64,000 nucleotides of DNA from Erigeron canadensis (lineage: Eukaryota; Streptophyta; Magnoliopsida; Asterales; Asteraceae). The notes under the pieces are model-generated. The model saw only the letters and a list, made by a program, of their open reading frames with translations. It made no database searches and was not told the DNA's origin. Below are positions 11,732 through 24,439 of this stretch, piece by piece. Position numbers and translations under genes: made by a program. The DNA is taken from contig NC_057768.1 of the NCBI RefSeq assembly GCF_010389155.1, positions 47,099,633 through 47,163,632 of the forward strand. Direction: 5' to 3'. Position 1 is the first letter of the stretch. Every line of letters starts with the position of its first letter.

Positions 11732-12445
11732 CTAGTTTTAAGAATGGGATACTAGATTTACAAACATACCTTTTTTTATCTAAGGAGATTTGCAAACATA
11801 TTGCTGGCAAATATTACAAACAAATAGTTATAACTACATATGGCATGTAATGTTGATCAATTAAGAAAGAGCGAAAACAAAAAGGAAAAAATGACTTGAT
11901 TTGATTGGTGAAAGATTTGTGTAAACTTTCGTTTCAACCTAGCATTTCTTTTTTCAGATCCCATTAAACCCAGCATATTAGTTAACGAATGAACTTGATA
12001 ACCAAAAAAATATAACAATAACATCATATAACAATCCGAGTCGTGTTGGTCATAAAACATTGAGTTTACAATGAAAAAGAGTAAAATAGTGGAAAAAAAC
12101 AAAGACCATTTATGTGACTGTGTCACCCATGTGCCATGTACCAACTCAACGACCACAAGTCCACAGTATCTTCATCTAGACAAAATCAGATGAAGTCAAG
12201 CGCGTCTTTTTTATATCAACTACGGCAGTGTGCAGGTTTATACTTACGTTTGTTTTGCACATACAATAACCTCATTTTACCAATTCACAAAAAGAATCTA
12301 ACATTAACATCTCTAAGGTAACAGACACCTACTAACAGGACTTGGATCCAGGTAGCTCAAACCCGAGCTATATCGTAACAAAAAGGATAAAATGTTACAA
12401 CCTTCACAAACAAAAAAAACTAACTTAAACATCCACAAGTTACCT
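11732..12445. other. 3' flank of the UBP gene
   Basis: No gene is seen. The right part, about 12250-12445, is likely the 3' untranslated region of the UBP gene on the minus strand. Confidence 0.4.
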
Positions 12446-15400
12446 TCAGCGAAAACTTGAAGCAGGGTTGATTACATTGCCATAATGCTTAAAGCGTTCG
12501 TTTGATTTGCTATAGCTTTTTCTTGGAGGTGATGCCATTTTCTTGCTTTTCTTTTTCAGCGAGTCTGCACTTTTTAATGGCTCTTCAATGACAGCCATGA
12601 ATTGGCTTCCCCTTGAACCAGGCATCCTTTTACATTGTCTTACCGCCTCGCTCCTTGATTTATCCTCAACTTCCTTGTTTCTTTGCCTCTTATTGAATGA
12701 TTTTTCCACAAGTTTCAACTGTTCAGGCTTTGCAGCAAAAACCACTCCTGAATGCCCCAACAAATTCGATTGTTTTAGTTAGTTAAAAAAATATTTAAGT
12801 CAACCAAGCCTTACCCATTTAAAACCATACAAAATTTTAACCAGATCCCATTTGACCCATCCAATTTACACCGTCAAACACAATGATCAAGTTACTTTAC
12901 CTGACGGCTCATCGTCTAACAAATTAAGTCCAGGAGATCTGGGTGGTGTTGATGGAGAAAGCATTTGATCAATGTCAATTTTGGTTTTCAAATCATTTGG
13001 TTTTAGAAAAGGCGTAGAAGAACCCCCATTTGATCCAACTTCGAGATTAGTACCCCTAATCTCGTCAGCCCTTGTGGATGTCACAGTTGCACTCTTCTGA
13101 GCTTCAAGCCTGTGGTTAGAGCCATACTCTTTAAGGTTTAATGGGGATGTTTTGATTACATTGATGATTGGTTTGAGGGGCACCACAGCATCAGATTGAG
13201 AAGGATGGTCTCTAGATGCATTGACATCATGAGAACAAATATTTGATGGATCAACATTCTCCAGTACTGATTTGGGGGAAGTGTTTGATAAGTAATCCAA
13301 TGAAGGTTTATATGTTTCCATATACTTTGAGAACCAAGTTGTGTCTTGTTTTGCATAGAACAAAATGTATGCTTGATCAGACAACACGTCAGCTTCTGAA
13401 ACTCGGGTAACCTTTAAAAAATAGCAACTTAATGTTAACTTCTCAGTTAGATAATTTAAGATAACTAAGAGAGGATATGGTATGATTACCTTTGAGTCAT
13501 CAAACTTATACCATGTATCAGGTGCAGAACGAATGTAACAATAATAATGACCAAAGCTAGATGTATAGGCCACATGTACAACAACTGCATATAGTTCATA
13601 TTTTAATTCCCCCTGGAAATAAGAAACAATCATAACTGGTAAGTAAATATAGACAATATTCCCTTTATATATAAAAAAAATCAAGTAGAACTTACACTAT
13701 CATTCTGGTTACCACATGTGTAAGGCAGCACATCTAACTCAAGAGGAAACTCCACATGTTTTTCTATCTTTTCCACATAAGAGCCATCATTTTTGAATCT
13801 TTTTAAATGAAAAGCAAAGATTGGAGGAGTTTGATCCAGCATAAGTTGTTTCTCAACAGACACCTTTTGTTTACATTGGTCACATGTAAACTTCATCTCT
13901 TCATCTTCGATGTGTTCAACTTTCGTGAATGATTCAAGGGCAGTTGACAGACTGTTTGCATCTTCAATCTCCAAGCTAAGGTCAACTGATGGCTCGTATG
14001 TGTCAGATATGTGGTTGCAGTTGCAACACCTCAGCTGGAATTCATTTACAAAGAAGATAGCAAGAATGAGAAAGAACTCGTATCTGCAACGTTTAAAAAT
14101 ACGGGAAAATCAATAAATATCAAATTCTCACTTTGCTAATAACCCGTCCTCCAAATACTTGCTTGACTAGATTGTCATTTTGTGATGGAAGAGTAGCATC
14201 CTTCAGTTTTAAATTACTCAAAGAACTATCGAGTCTATCCAGAAAACACTGCAAGAACTCATGAGCATCTTCCTGTTGATATCTTTGAAACGATGATGAA
14301 AAATCTGATGGCCATATGGTCAAAAATAGCACACACACAAAATTATATTAACAAGTGTAAATTTTAACCAGCTAAAAGGGGTAAATGTAAAACATCGTCA
14401 AAGACATATAATAAGTGTATAAAAAGGTTGACGCATACAATTCAAATTGTCAATAAATTTCCAAGGAGAGACAATTCTTCCATTTGATGATAACGAACGT
14501 TCAACATGTTCACGCAAAGCACATACCAAGCAGAATCGTTCATTGCTACCTACAAATCCAGACTTTAAATTATACATTTGAAAGAAGTGCCAACTAATAT
14601 ACAATCATTTATGAACAGCAGAAAATGTCATTCGGAGGGTAACAAATAGTATCATGTTCATAGCAGTGAGCGGCAAAAAGAAATCAATGTAAACATCTAT
14701 AAGATATTAAGATAGAAGTCATACAATCGCAGGGTGTCGGATGACTGTACAGATAAAGACCCTGAATAAGTAACACAGAGTGGGTGAAGCACTGCAAAAC
14801 TGCATTGAAAAAGCAAGTATTCCCCAGATTAGCCAGCCCTGCACCCTGTATATTCATTAACTAAGTTAGCCGTTTTGTAAATTTCACAAGACTAAATATA
14901 AAAAAAAATAAAAATAAAAAAATCCCTGCTTGCAGCCAAATAGTCAAAAATCAATAATTTGGTCTCTAAGGGTGAAAATACCTGGAAGCCCATGTTCAAA
15001 TCCTAGAAGCATAAAAGCTATTTATTAATGACTCTAGGCTACCCGCAAAACAAGTGGTCGTCCTGGGATTAGTTGGCTTTGAAAGCGAATCTGATACCTA
15101 AGTTATCCAAAATATTGCATGCTATATAGTGTTGATTGCTTAAAAGTTAAAACAGTCAGCTTCTTAACTAGATACATTTGAAACCAAAATGATTCCAAAC
15201 CACACCGGAAAGGGGGAAAATTTTTGCTCTAAACTTAAACATCATTACAGCGAAATCTTTTCAAAACAACATTAGCGCAACGACTTATATGTACAAGTTG
15301 ACTTTATAGTTATCAATAATAAGATCTGAAAGAATCTAACTTAATTGCCAAATATGAAAGGGGGAAAAAATTATATTCACCTATAGCCTAACAACTATAG

Positions 15401-15902
15401 ATACAAAATATATATGCGCAACGAAACGGAAATGATGATTCTGAAATGTATAAAAAAAAATAATGAATCATACCACCATAAAAGGCTTGTCGTAGACGTC
15501 TTCATACCAACCGGAAGAAGTCGACGCAACCGACGGAAACGGTTTATAAGTCTCCACCGATTCATTTTGATTACACGAAATCCACGCCTCCGTTTCATCA
15601 TCAGTATTTAAATTATCATCATCAAAATCCTCATCTTCTTCTTCTTCTTCATTGTTATTATAATTATTGTTATTATTATTATTAACACCGTTACCTGTAA
15701 TAGACGGAGATAGCAACTGTGGTTGGTGAGTAGTAGAATCTTCTGGAAGAACTTGTTCTGACATCAAACTTTCTCCTTCAGGTTGAGATATTTCATCAAA
15801 CAACTTGTGTGCAGTAGCGTGAACATCAATTTTATTTGGGCGTGAAATTAGGGTTTCTGAATTTTGGGGGTTTTTTGGGAAATTACTATTACTACTATCC
15901 AT
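12446..15902 (-). CDS. UBP20: Ubiquitin-specific protease, UBP20/21-like (C19 family), eight exons
   Basis: Spliced from eight exons (15902-15474, 14845-14725, 14549-14439, 14304-14132, 14034-13696, 13612-13490, 13411-12901, 12747-12446), all with GT...AG introns and consistent phases, giving 2109 nt and 702 residues. It removes ubiquitin from proteins as a cysteine protease. The N-terminal 143 residues are low-complexity (poly-Asn at about 75-90, then poly-Glu/Asp). The USP domain starts at residue 144: Cys box GLANLGNTCFFNAVLQCF with catalytic Cys154, QQEDAHEF at 230-237, zinc-binding pairs C281/C284 and C329/C332, FHLKRF at about 354-358, and His box FGHYYCYIR with His413, followed by WYKFDDSK (Asp429/430). 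The tail (433-702) is unstructured and ends with a basic KKKSKKMASPPRK segment, possibly nuclear. Length, the CDC...FCLVCALREHVERS segment and the lack of a MYND finger point to UBP20/21 rather than UBP15-19; the exact orthologue is inferred. All key residues are present. Confidence 0.9.
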
Positions 15903-15962
15903 CTGAATGAAAAAGAAAGAAGAAATGAGAGTTGAGTGAAACTGGAATTTGATGGAGAATAA

Positions 15963-16001
15963 TTAGGGTTTTTGATTTGGGGAAATTGATGATTAGGGTT
16001 T
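15963..16001 (-). promoter_or_regulatory. Two telo-box motifs in the UBP leader
   Basis: On the minus strand AAACCCTAA occurs at 15963-15971 and again at 15993-16001, 60-100 nt upstream of the UBP start codon. Telo-boxes are common in leaders of plant housekeeping and growth genes. The functional role here is inference. Confidence 0.45.
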
Positions 16002-16652
16002 GAATGAATTTTGGGATGAGAGGGAAAAAAAATACACACACTTTCTACTACTAGTAGTGCTACTGTTATAATAATATTAATTAATTAATTGGTGTTGGTG
16101 GTGAATTTATTTTTAGATTTTAAAAATTGAGGGGGAGATTGAAATTAGATTTTCAATTTTCGTTTTCAACACGCTTTTGGGTTTTTTTTTGTGAAAAAAT
16201 GGGAGGGAAAATACAGCCGCCATTTTCCATCATGATTTTAACCCCTCATTTTATTGATGTTAATGAACAAACTAGTTAAAAGATTTTACCCTATAGTACT
16301 CCCCTATTTTTATTTTTAACCGTAACAAGTGTTTTGGTATCGAACAGTCGAGGTTTGATAGTAACCGGAGAGATGGTCGTATCAGTTATGAAAACAAAAA
16401 ACAAAAAAAAAAAATAGCATTTACTTTATAAGGAATATAGATAATTTTCACATGCATACTCCAATGTATATTATATTTTCAGCATTGATTTTTGGGTTAT
16501 TGGCCATTATATAATTTCATCAAAATTTTACGATTACTTATACAATGTATACTTTGGATGTAGAATTAACATAAATTGTGCAAATTTGGTGGAATGATTT
16601 TGGATTGATGAGGTGCTTCGATTAATTTGAGTTTATTACATCCTCGCACTTA

Positions 16653-16782
16653 GGGTGGACGGAGTATGCCGGTGACCAAACTGGTACCGATGAGTCACCA
16701 GGCGTAACACCGTTTCGTGGTACCAGTATCTAATAGTTTGGTAGGAGGGTGAGGAGGGTTGTCCCCGAGTCTGTTTCCACCC
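16653..16782. mobile_element. Harbinger-like MITE, 130 bp
   Basis: Ends are GGGTGGACGG and the inverse of TTTCCACCC. The flanks TTA and TAG share TA only, so a 3-bp Harbinger duplication is not clean. Internal text (GGTACC, CCGGTGACC) resembles the GC-rich end of the Harbinger element at 61843-63730. Confidence 0.5.
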
Positions 16783-17217
16783 TAGTATTTTTTTTATTAT
16801 TTTATTATTTTTTTGTCTTTTGTCTCTATTTGAGTGGGTGAGTTAGTCATGTAGGAAGGAATGGGAAAGTACTCCGTGCAAGAGAAAAAAAATGGAAAAG
16901 AGTAAGGTTTAATGGAGAAGTACTCGTCATACCCTTAAATAAATATAATAAGTTACTATTTGTAAGTATCTACATTTGTGTTCATGCAATCATTCATACT
17001 ACTACGGCACTACGCACGGATTATATCTATTAATATTAATGAGATGGGTATCCGTGCAATGTTGTGGCGTTGGTGGCAATGGGTGGTATTAGTGGAGGTT
17101 GTTGTAACGATGTGACTATTAATCTAAAAGTAATTGGTAGTGTAGTTATTTATGGTTAAGAGTATATTTTAAAGGTAGAGAGTTGGAAATATGGGAGGAT
17201 AGTTTGTTTATTAATAC
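16783..17217. other. Intergenic, no gene seen
   Basis: Low-complexity A/T-rich and GGTGG-rich sequence. No gene is seen. Confidence 0.4.
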
Positions 17218-17630
17218 GGGAGTAAGTGTCCGCACGTTGCGGCGATAAGATGGTGGGGGTGATATGTTATGAAGTGTGATAGGTCATACAGTGTGATAGC
17301 CAAATGCCTTAACCATACGGGTTCCGCTCCCGGATTTAAAAATTCGTCGAAAGTATGAAAGAGCATGAAATTTTAAGAACACCCATATAATTTTTATAAT
17401 TTATTGATTTACGGTTTTTGAGATAAAATATTTTGAATGAATAAATGATTTATGGGGGAGAGAGAAAAAAAAATTATTGGTTGAGATTTAAGGAGAGAGA
17501 AAGGATATTATAGTTATTTTAGGTAAATATATAATAGATAGGGAGTACATTTTGAGAAAATAAATGTTAAAACTTAAAATTTAGATAAAGAAAAACTGCT
17601 TTATAATATAATATAGATATAGATACAGGT
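17218..17630 (-). repeat. Hairpin-ended dispersed repeat, copy 1
   Basis: On the minus strand it runs from a TATATTATATTATAAA start to CGCCGCAACGTGCGG near its end. It shares long stretches (for example TTCGTCGAAAGTAT, AGCATGAAATTTTAAGAACAC and TTTTATAATTTAT) with copies at 47608-47970, 55378-55745 and 55746-56180. The layout recalls non-autonomous Helitrons, but no clean CTRR end was found. Confidence 0.6.
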
Positions 17631-17887
17631 ATATGTAACATACCAATACATCTAGGAGCATATGGACGTAGTGTCACATGAATGCGGTGCATTGGTATGC
17701 GAATGAGTATAAATCAGAATGTTCATAACATGATTTTCACAAGAAACATGGTGCATTCATATATAGTGCGTCATACTGTTACGATTTTCGGTACCATATA
17801 TTTCATAACCATAACATACTTATTTATAGCAACAGAGACATAATTTTCATTATGAGGTTGTCGAACAGTTTTCATGATACCAACAAA

Positions 17888-18577
17888 CAGGGACGGAGCT
17901 ATAAATTTTTTTGTGAGGGGGTAAATTTAAAAGTCTTTTATTATATTTATTAGAGTCATCTTTGAGTGGAAATTTTTTTTTAAACAAAAGTTAACTCTCA
18001 CCGGATAATTAGAAAAAATGGACCCTTAAAATAATTTCGTCTGGGTGCCAGTTATTAAAACATCTATCTTTAACTTGAACATTGGTCTTTGCAATTTTAG
18101 AGCATGTGATAACGGAGGAGTTACGTTATATTAAACAACATAAATAAATACATCGAAATCAATGATTTACAATTTAGTCTCTACATAAATTTTGACCTGA
18201 CTATTATGATTACTATTATATAATAACTTGAAAATAAAATAATAATCTCACATACAACTATACTATTTATCAATGTATGATACAATTACCCAAACAAATA
18301 AAACACTTTCTTCAACTTCGTTAAAAATCAAAATAACTGGAGATTTTTACTTTACCAATAGAAGATTTTATGTCAAAACTAATGCTTTCAACATAAGTAA
18401 CATACTTTAAAAAAAGAGGCTTATGGGAACGATGATGACATTTGTATGTATAATGTATTTTTGTTTATTATTATTATTTAGGAACAAAACTACAAATAAA
18501 TCTCTAAAAAATTACATTGTACCAAAATTGGAATGGGGACAGTTGCCCACACTGCCCCCATTGTAGAGCCGTCCCTG
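17888..18577. mobile_element. hAT-type element, 690 bp, perfect TSD
   Basis: Termini CAGGGACGGAGCTA and TAGAGCCGTCCCTG are inverted. The 8-bp flanks are identical, CCAACAAA, at 17880-17887 and 18578-18585. There is no transposase ORF. Termini resemble those of the element at 7835-8039, so both probably used related hAT transposases. Confidence 0.9.
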
Positions 18578-18823
18578 CCAACAAACGTAAATTTAAACTA
18601 TAAAATTAAATTACATCACTTTGAGATTGTCAATTACCTTAAAAACTAAATATATAAATAAAAATAAATTTAGAAATATAAAGTTTTATCGATAACGTGG
18701 GATTTCCATGATCATTTTTGGGTCACCACATAAAACCACCACTGCGTATTTCATGTGCCTAATTGTTGAGAAAATCCCAAAGCCTCAAGTCCTCAACCTA
18801 TACATATTTGATACTCGTATTTT

Positions 18824-19106
18824 GGGATTAGTATTTTAAAATGTAAACAACTTTACATGAATTGTTATAGTGTATATCAAACTTTAATCTTGTGCATTAT
18901 ATGTAACAAACTTTTAAATCTTGTGCATTGTATGTATTCGAGCATATGTGGCAATCAGATACGCTGCCACTTGTAAATTTTTGATTGGTTGAATACATAC
19001 AATGCACAAAATTTGAAAGTTTATTACATACAGTGCATAAGATCAAAGTTTGATATACACTATAACAATTTGTGTAAAGTTGTTTACATTTTAAAGTACT
19101 AATCCC
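18824..19106. mobile_element. Foldback MITE, MULE-type
   Basis: Arms of about 120 bp are inverted: the left reads GGGATTAGTATTTTAAAATG and the right is its near-perfect reverse complement. Flanks CTCGTATTT (18814-18822) and CTCGTAATT (19107-19115) match at eight of nine positions, fitting a MULE-type 9-bp duplication. The core around GTGGCA...TGCCACTTGTAA matches the core of the element at 56492-56772. Confidence 0.8.
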
Positions 19107-19750
19107 CTCGTAATTTATAAGCAAAGCCTAACTTGGGCCTCTTCATTTATGGGTAACTGGGGAAGTAGATAACAAAACGTGGCCCAAAACCAATTGAAGC
19201 CTCTATTTTATAACCAATACTTCAATGTGTTATATTCAGATAAAAGTAAGGCCCAGACGCCCAGTACAAGATTTATTGTTCATTTCATTATGTCATTTTG
19301 CTGACTAAATAAATCTGTGGTGCCGGTGAGAAACTGAGAATAAAACTTTCTAAATTGACTATTATAATTAAAAATTAAAAATTTATATTAGCTAATTTTA
19401 TATTTACGAGTAATCGAAGTTAATTGTTTAAAGTTTCTAGCTAACTTAACCAAATTTGAAAAAACAGTTAAAATTTTTAGCTTATCGAACCGAATCGTTT
19501 GTTGCCTTAAATATGAGGAAGGGCCATTCCTTTTATGATATTGTAAAGAGATGAGTATATGACTCATATGCAAGTATTTTGCTATCGTGTTTCAATGGTT
19601 ATAATTTATGATTGAAAGTTCGTATTGTAAGGGTTGTTGAATTGGTAAAGGATAAAATGAGCATAAATTGTCAATCATATGTTTTAGACAATTTTTATAA
19701 TTTTTTTTATAGATATGTCATTTGAAGCATTTATGTTTCATGTGTTTTTT

Positions 19751-20100
19751 TTTTTTTTAATAAATGATAAAGTGGGTGTAATGGTTTGGAGTTCCCTTGG
19801 TGACTTATAGTACCTAGGTTCTAATCCTCATTCAACCAACTTTGAAGTATAGGTAGTCCAAATATGAAGGTTGGTCTTGGGTATACCCGGGTTAAAGTAT
19901 GAGGGGACAGGGGTTTACCCCTATTAATTGTCGTACTTTCGGACGGATTAGTAAAAGTTTTTATCCCATTGGGTATTTGAAATAAACATTTCTATTTCGA
20001 AGGAGCTCTCTAGCTCGGATTCGGTTAAGACAACGTATACTATACCTCTCGCTGTTGAATCAAGACACAAAGTTTCTAGCGAAATTCAACTTAAAAAAAA
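19751..20100 (+). mobile_element. SINE with long target duplication
   Basis: A tRNA-like head contains a B-box match GGTTCTAATCC at 19817-19827 and an A-box-like GGTGTAATGGTTTGG upstream. The element ends in an A-run before 20100. The flanks ATGTTTCATGTGTTTTTT (19733-19750) and ATGTTCCATGTGTTTTTT (20101-20118) match at 17 of 18 positions. Confidence 0.75.
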
Positions 20101-20118
20101 ATGTTCCATGTGTTTTTT

Positions 20119-21034
20119 CCTTGTGTAAACCCAAAGATAAAACTACGAGTAAGACTGTGAATGACCACATACATTGAATCGAGAGTACTAACTTCCCTAT
20201 AAGGCCCACATTCAACAAAATGATCTTGTAAGGTGGAAGGTCACAAAACAATACCATGTTAATTTCAAAAGTAATGCATTTCTATCTTTCTAATACGGGT
20301 TCAATAGTGGGTCATGTAGGTTTTTTCTATAAGAAAAGTTTTTTTTTTTTTTTTGTCAAATGAAAGTTTGGCCCTAATTTGTTTCCATGGGTAAGGGAAG
20401 TTTAGGGACCGAATCTACTACCAATGCTGAGAAGATTTTCAATAATGCGTAGTTGTCAACAAATATTCTAGTATGTCTTTGTAATGTGGATGCGCGTTTT
20501 TTTCTTTTATAGTAATTATGGTCTCATGTAAATAATTATGATTTTTTTCATGATAGTTTTTACAAGAATATAATCACATTCTGTACCTATTTTGAAATTT
20601 GTTTTGATAGTATCAAAACTGATATTCGAGGTCATAATTCCCTAAATAATTTTAACTTCACATTTACTTCGAAAACTAATAATATTTGTATGACAATTTG
20701 GAAGCTAGAATAATAACTATTTACCTTTTTTGTATATACGCCGGAAAAGAAAAAAGCTAAAAACTCACCAAGTGCCGATTTTGTTGTTCATATGTTGACT
20801 TCTAGAACATTGACTATGACTTATTGACTTTCTAAGACTCACCGAGTGACACTGTGAGTGATACCCCCTTTTTGATTTTTCTTTATCACGACTGCTTTAA
20901 TTCACGCGCTTCAGTCTTCACTCTTTAGCCTTTATTCCTAATGTTTAAAAACACCTTAGTTATTTTATTGTTTTATTTTTTGTAAAGGCTTTGTTGATAT
21001 TGCAAATCACTTTGTCAAAACTGTATAAATTAAC
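20119..21034. other. Intergenic, no gene seen
   Basis: AT-rich. No gene or bounded element is recognised. Confidence 0.5.
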
Positions 21035-21200
21035 AACGGAGTAAACATTAAAATGATCAAATGTAATATAATATAAATATATCATTTTTTTACTATATAT
21101 AATTGTAAGCATATACTAACAAGTACAAAGTCGAAAACATATAGAAGTTTTTTAGAAAATGGGTTTATAATTTATACATAAGTTTTGGGGAAAAAATGTT
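21035..21200 (+). repeat. Dispersed repeat family S, copy A
   Basis: Shares ATGTAATATAATATAAATAT, CATATACTAACAAGTACAAA and AGAAAATGGGTTTATA with copies B (21905-22160) and C (23930-24290, inverted). It is interrupted on its right by the hAT element at 21210. Confidence 0.65.
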
Positions 21201-21209
21201 AAATGAATC

Positions 21210-21896
21210 TAGGGATGGCAACGGACGAGAAAAAACCGTAACCCGCGGATATCCATTCGTTATGGATGGGTAATTTCAAAAAGAAATTACCGTGGATATA
21301 TAACGAATATAAATATGTACCCATTTGCGGATGGATAATGGATATATCATATCCGTCATGGATATATCCGTTTAGCAAACCCATCATACCCAACTACAAC
21401 ATATTTATTATAGTTGAAGCAAGTTGATAATAATGTTTTTATTGACATAACTTGATAATAATGCTTTTATTGACTGGATGTCGTTGATCTTAGTGGCTAA
21501 AGAGATCAACTCAAGTACTACTTGGAAGTTGAAGTTTTAGTAGTTTTATTGAGTTCATTTCTTTTCTTTTTAAAAAAAATCTGGTGATCGACTGACTCTT
21601 TTTCTTGGAAATTTATTATTTTTTTCTTTTTTTTTTTGTTTATATTAATGGCATGTGAACAACTGTGCAATGGTTGTTCTTTGTTTGGTATGCATGTCTT
21701 TTACTGTGATGGTTACTATTAGATTTATAGTGAAAACCGTGGATGTATCCGCGAGTTTGTATACCCGCGGATGATGGACATGGATTAAATATTTAATCCG
21801 TTTGCAGATATCCGTGAATTGACAGATCAAAAAAACCCTGAGTGGATAGTAATAAGAAAAGGATATCCACATCCGTTACCCGCAAGTATCACCCTA
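21210..21896. mobile_element. hAT-type element, 687 bp
   Basis: The left end TAGGGATGGCAACGG and the inverse of the right end (TAGGGTGATAC...) form imperfect hAT-like termini. Flanks AATGAATC (21202-21209) and AATGAACC (21897-21904) match at seven of eight positions. Subterminal regions are rich in CCGCGGATAT / ATATCCGT motifs. It is inserted in the dispersed repeat family S. There is no transposase. Confidence 0.85.
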
Positions 21897-21904
21897 AATG
21901 AACC

Positions 21905-22160
21905 TCCATTCACACAACATTGGATGGATGATTTGTTCTTTTTAACAAATCACAAGACCACATGGGATAGTATCTGTTGTGTGTGAATGGATATTCCTTT
22001 GACATTAAAATATCATATGTAATATAATATAAATATTTTTTTTCGAAAATATAATTGTAAGTATATACTAACAAATACAAAATCGAAAACATATAGGGAT
22101 TTTTTTAGAAATGGGTTTATACATAAGTTTGGATAAAAACTATCATCTTCTCAATCATTT
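21905..22160 (+). repeat. Dispersed repeat family S, copy B
   Basis: Contains AACAAATCACAAGACCACAT, TTGTGTGTGAATGGATAT, the ATGTAATATAATATAAATAT block and GGGTTTATACATAAGTTTGG, in the same order as copy C read on the minus strand but with an internal deletion relative to C. Confidence 0.65.
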
Positions 22161-22232
22161 TTAACCAACAAAGTCGAATACGTGGTTTACACCTTTATCT
22201 CTGCAGATCGAGGTTTTCAATTCTATTCTCAT

Positions 22233-22634
22233 TAGGGGTGTAATCGACTCGAGTTCGACCGAGCCTTTATTTTCAAGCTTGAGCTCGAGCTCGCCTTACG
22301 TGTCGACACTTTCGAGCTTGACTCAGCTCGACTCGATTAAGAATTAAAATTAAGTTTTAAATCAAATTAGTCTTATAGGTTCGATAATTTCAAGCTCGAC
22401 TCGATTAAGCTCGGCTTGGTAGAATAGTAATTATGTAAAAAATATATAATATTCAAGGGTAAAATTGTAAATAAGCACAAGCTCGATTAAGCTCGCGAGC
22501 TTTTCGAGTAGGCTATATTGAGGCTCGAGCTCGATTCGAAAGTCTACTTGAGTAGCTTGAGCTCGAGCTCGGCTCGACTAAAACCGAGTCGATTTCGGGT
22601 AGCTCGCGACTGTCTCGTCTCATTTACACTCCTA
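22233..22634. mobile_element. hAT-type MITE, 402 bp
   Basis: Termini TAGGGGTGTAAT and the inverse TTTACACTCCTA are flanked by ATTCTCAT (22225-22232) and ATTCTGAT (22635-22642), seven of eight matching. The interior is packed with GAGCTCGAGCTCG-type motifs on both strands. Confidence 0.85.
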
Positions 22635-22642
22635 ATTCTGAT

Positions 22643-23085
22643 GCTTTGTAAGGCTAGAAGTCATTTTCTCTCTTAGATAAAATGTAGAAGTAGTCTCTCT
22701 ATACTGTGATGATAGAGGTAATGTTGTCTTGTATACGGCTTAACCTTACCCATACACTATCAAATATTAGAACCCAAAATTTATAAACAACGACATTGGT
22801 TGGTTACTTCTTCTCCGTCATTCTTGACTTCCATTGAAAATATGAAACCATTACCTACATCTTTTTTTTCTTTAATATTTGGTTTAAACATAACATAAAC
22901 ATACATCAATCACCACAAAGATCATATAGTACTTTCCAAATGATATGAGAACTTAAATCTACACCAAAAAATTATCAATATTTGTATGTGAATCGAAACT
23001 AATATCGACGTCACCTAACGCGCAGAGTTTTCACTTCAATAATTTATTCAAACAAAATCAATATAGATTAACTAAAAAAAGTTCT
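22643..23085. other. Intergenic, no gene seen
   Basis: AT-rich. Nothing recognised. Confidence 0.4.
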
Positions 23086-23320
23086 TTAAATTTAAAATTC
23101 AGTGAATGCATATTAATTTCGTATGGAACAAAAGTACATAACAACATATATAGAATGACATATATAGTTTATTTCTCACTCAGTACTCTTGAAAGAAAGG
23201 TTAAATTTAAAATTAAGTGAATGCATATTAATTTCGTATGGAACAAAAGTACATACTGTAACAACATATATAGAATGACATATATAGCTTATTTCTCACT
23301 CAGTACTCTTGAAAGAAAGG
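23086..23320. repeat. Tandem duplication, about 115 bp unit
   Basis: Unit 23086-23200 is repeated at 23201-23320 almost perfectly; the second copy has a 5-nt insertion (CTGTA). Both end in CAGTACTCTTGAAAGAAAGG. Confidence 0.9.
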
Positions 23321-23451
23321 ACGTAACGATTCGGTGCATTGTAACAAGACTTCTATGTGCAATTCTTGGAAGGTAAACGGAGAGTCAATAGAAGTGTCTA
23401 ATATGCACGTTTTACATGGATCAGTTTTTTAATTTTATTTTTTATGGAAAT

Positions 23452-23587
23452 AATAAACATAGTCTCCGGGGCTAACAGGTTATTACATACGTAAATGACT
23501 TGTACATTGAACATAATTGATATCTATTGTACAACCTTTTATGCATGTAATAACTTGTTAAAGATAGCTCATGGAGCTATGTTTATC
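23452..23587. repeat. Short foldback (MITE-like)
   Basis: AATAAACATAG...GGTTATTACATACGTAAA at the left is mirrored by TTTATGCATGTAATAACTTG...CTATGTTTATC at the right, with TTGTACA/TGTACAA closing the stem. There is no ORF. Confidence 0.55.
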
Positions 23588-23929
23588 TTTTCTCTATTTT
23601 TTAATTTATGTAATTAGCATTGTCCCAGATAAGTCTATCTGTTATTAATGTGATCGATGGACATTCTCCCACTACCAGCCTTGGTGACGCTCTACTTCCA
23701 TCCGTGTCTTCCTGTAACGAGGCGTTGCCGAAATGAAGGTTAAAGACATACCCATTGATTCGGGTCTTAGAATGACAAAATTCTCGTATGTGTTTGCTTG
23801 ACGAAACTAAATGTATTGACGTGTTGTGTATTTTTATTAACATTGTGCTTAAAAATTAAAATGGCTATAACCAAATATGAATAGAAAAAGTGTTATGTGC
23901 ACAAATTGGATGAATTTAAAAAAAAAATG

Positions 23930-24290
23930 TTCTTTTTCTTTGAGAAGATGACAGTTTTTTTTCAAACTTATGTATAAACCCATTTTCTAAAAAAACCCTT
24001 ATAGGTTTTCGACTTTGTACTTGTTAGTATATGCTAACAATTATATTTTAGAAAAATGATATATCCATATTATATTACATTTGATCATTTTAATGTTAAA
24101 TGGATATCCATTCACACACAACATATATCCCATATAAACGATGGGTTTATACATAAGTTTGGGAACATACTGAGTGTGAATGGATGGATGATTTGTTTTT
24201 TCCTTTGATATATACATACCACTAAATTCGATGTCTACATACCGATAGTAGTATAGTACTATACCGGCCATGTGGTCTTGTGATTTGGAT
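23930..24290 (-). repeat. Dispersed repeat family S, copy C (inverted)
   Basis: On the minus strand it reads CAAATCACAAGACCACATGG, then GATGATTTGTT complement, TGTTGTGTGTGAATGGATAT, ATCAAATGTAATATAATATG and ATACTAACAAGTACAAAGTC. It is the longest of the three copies. Confidence 0.65.
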
Positions 24291-24439
24291 TATATACATA
24301 CGAATATAGAGGTTTATATATATATACACACACTGATTAGCGTTCATTTTGTGATAAAAACCCTATCGAAGGCTTCATTTTTATGTCTTAAATGAGTTAA
24401 TATTCTGGAACTATCGGTACTTAATGAATCGAATGTTTA

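Noticed and set aside
23601..23843. 80-aa minus-strand ORF (MLIKIHNTSIHLVSS...)
   Set aside because: Somewhat protein-like but no motif, leader or splice partners; could be a decayed exon, not enough to call.
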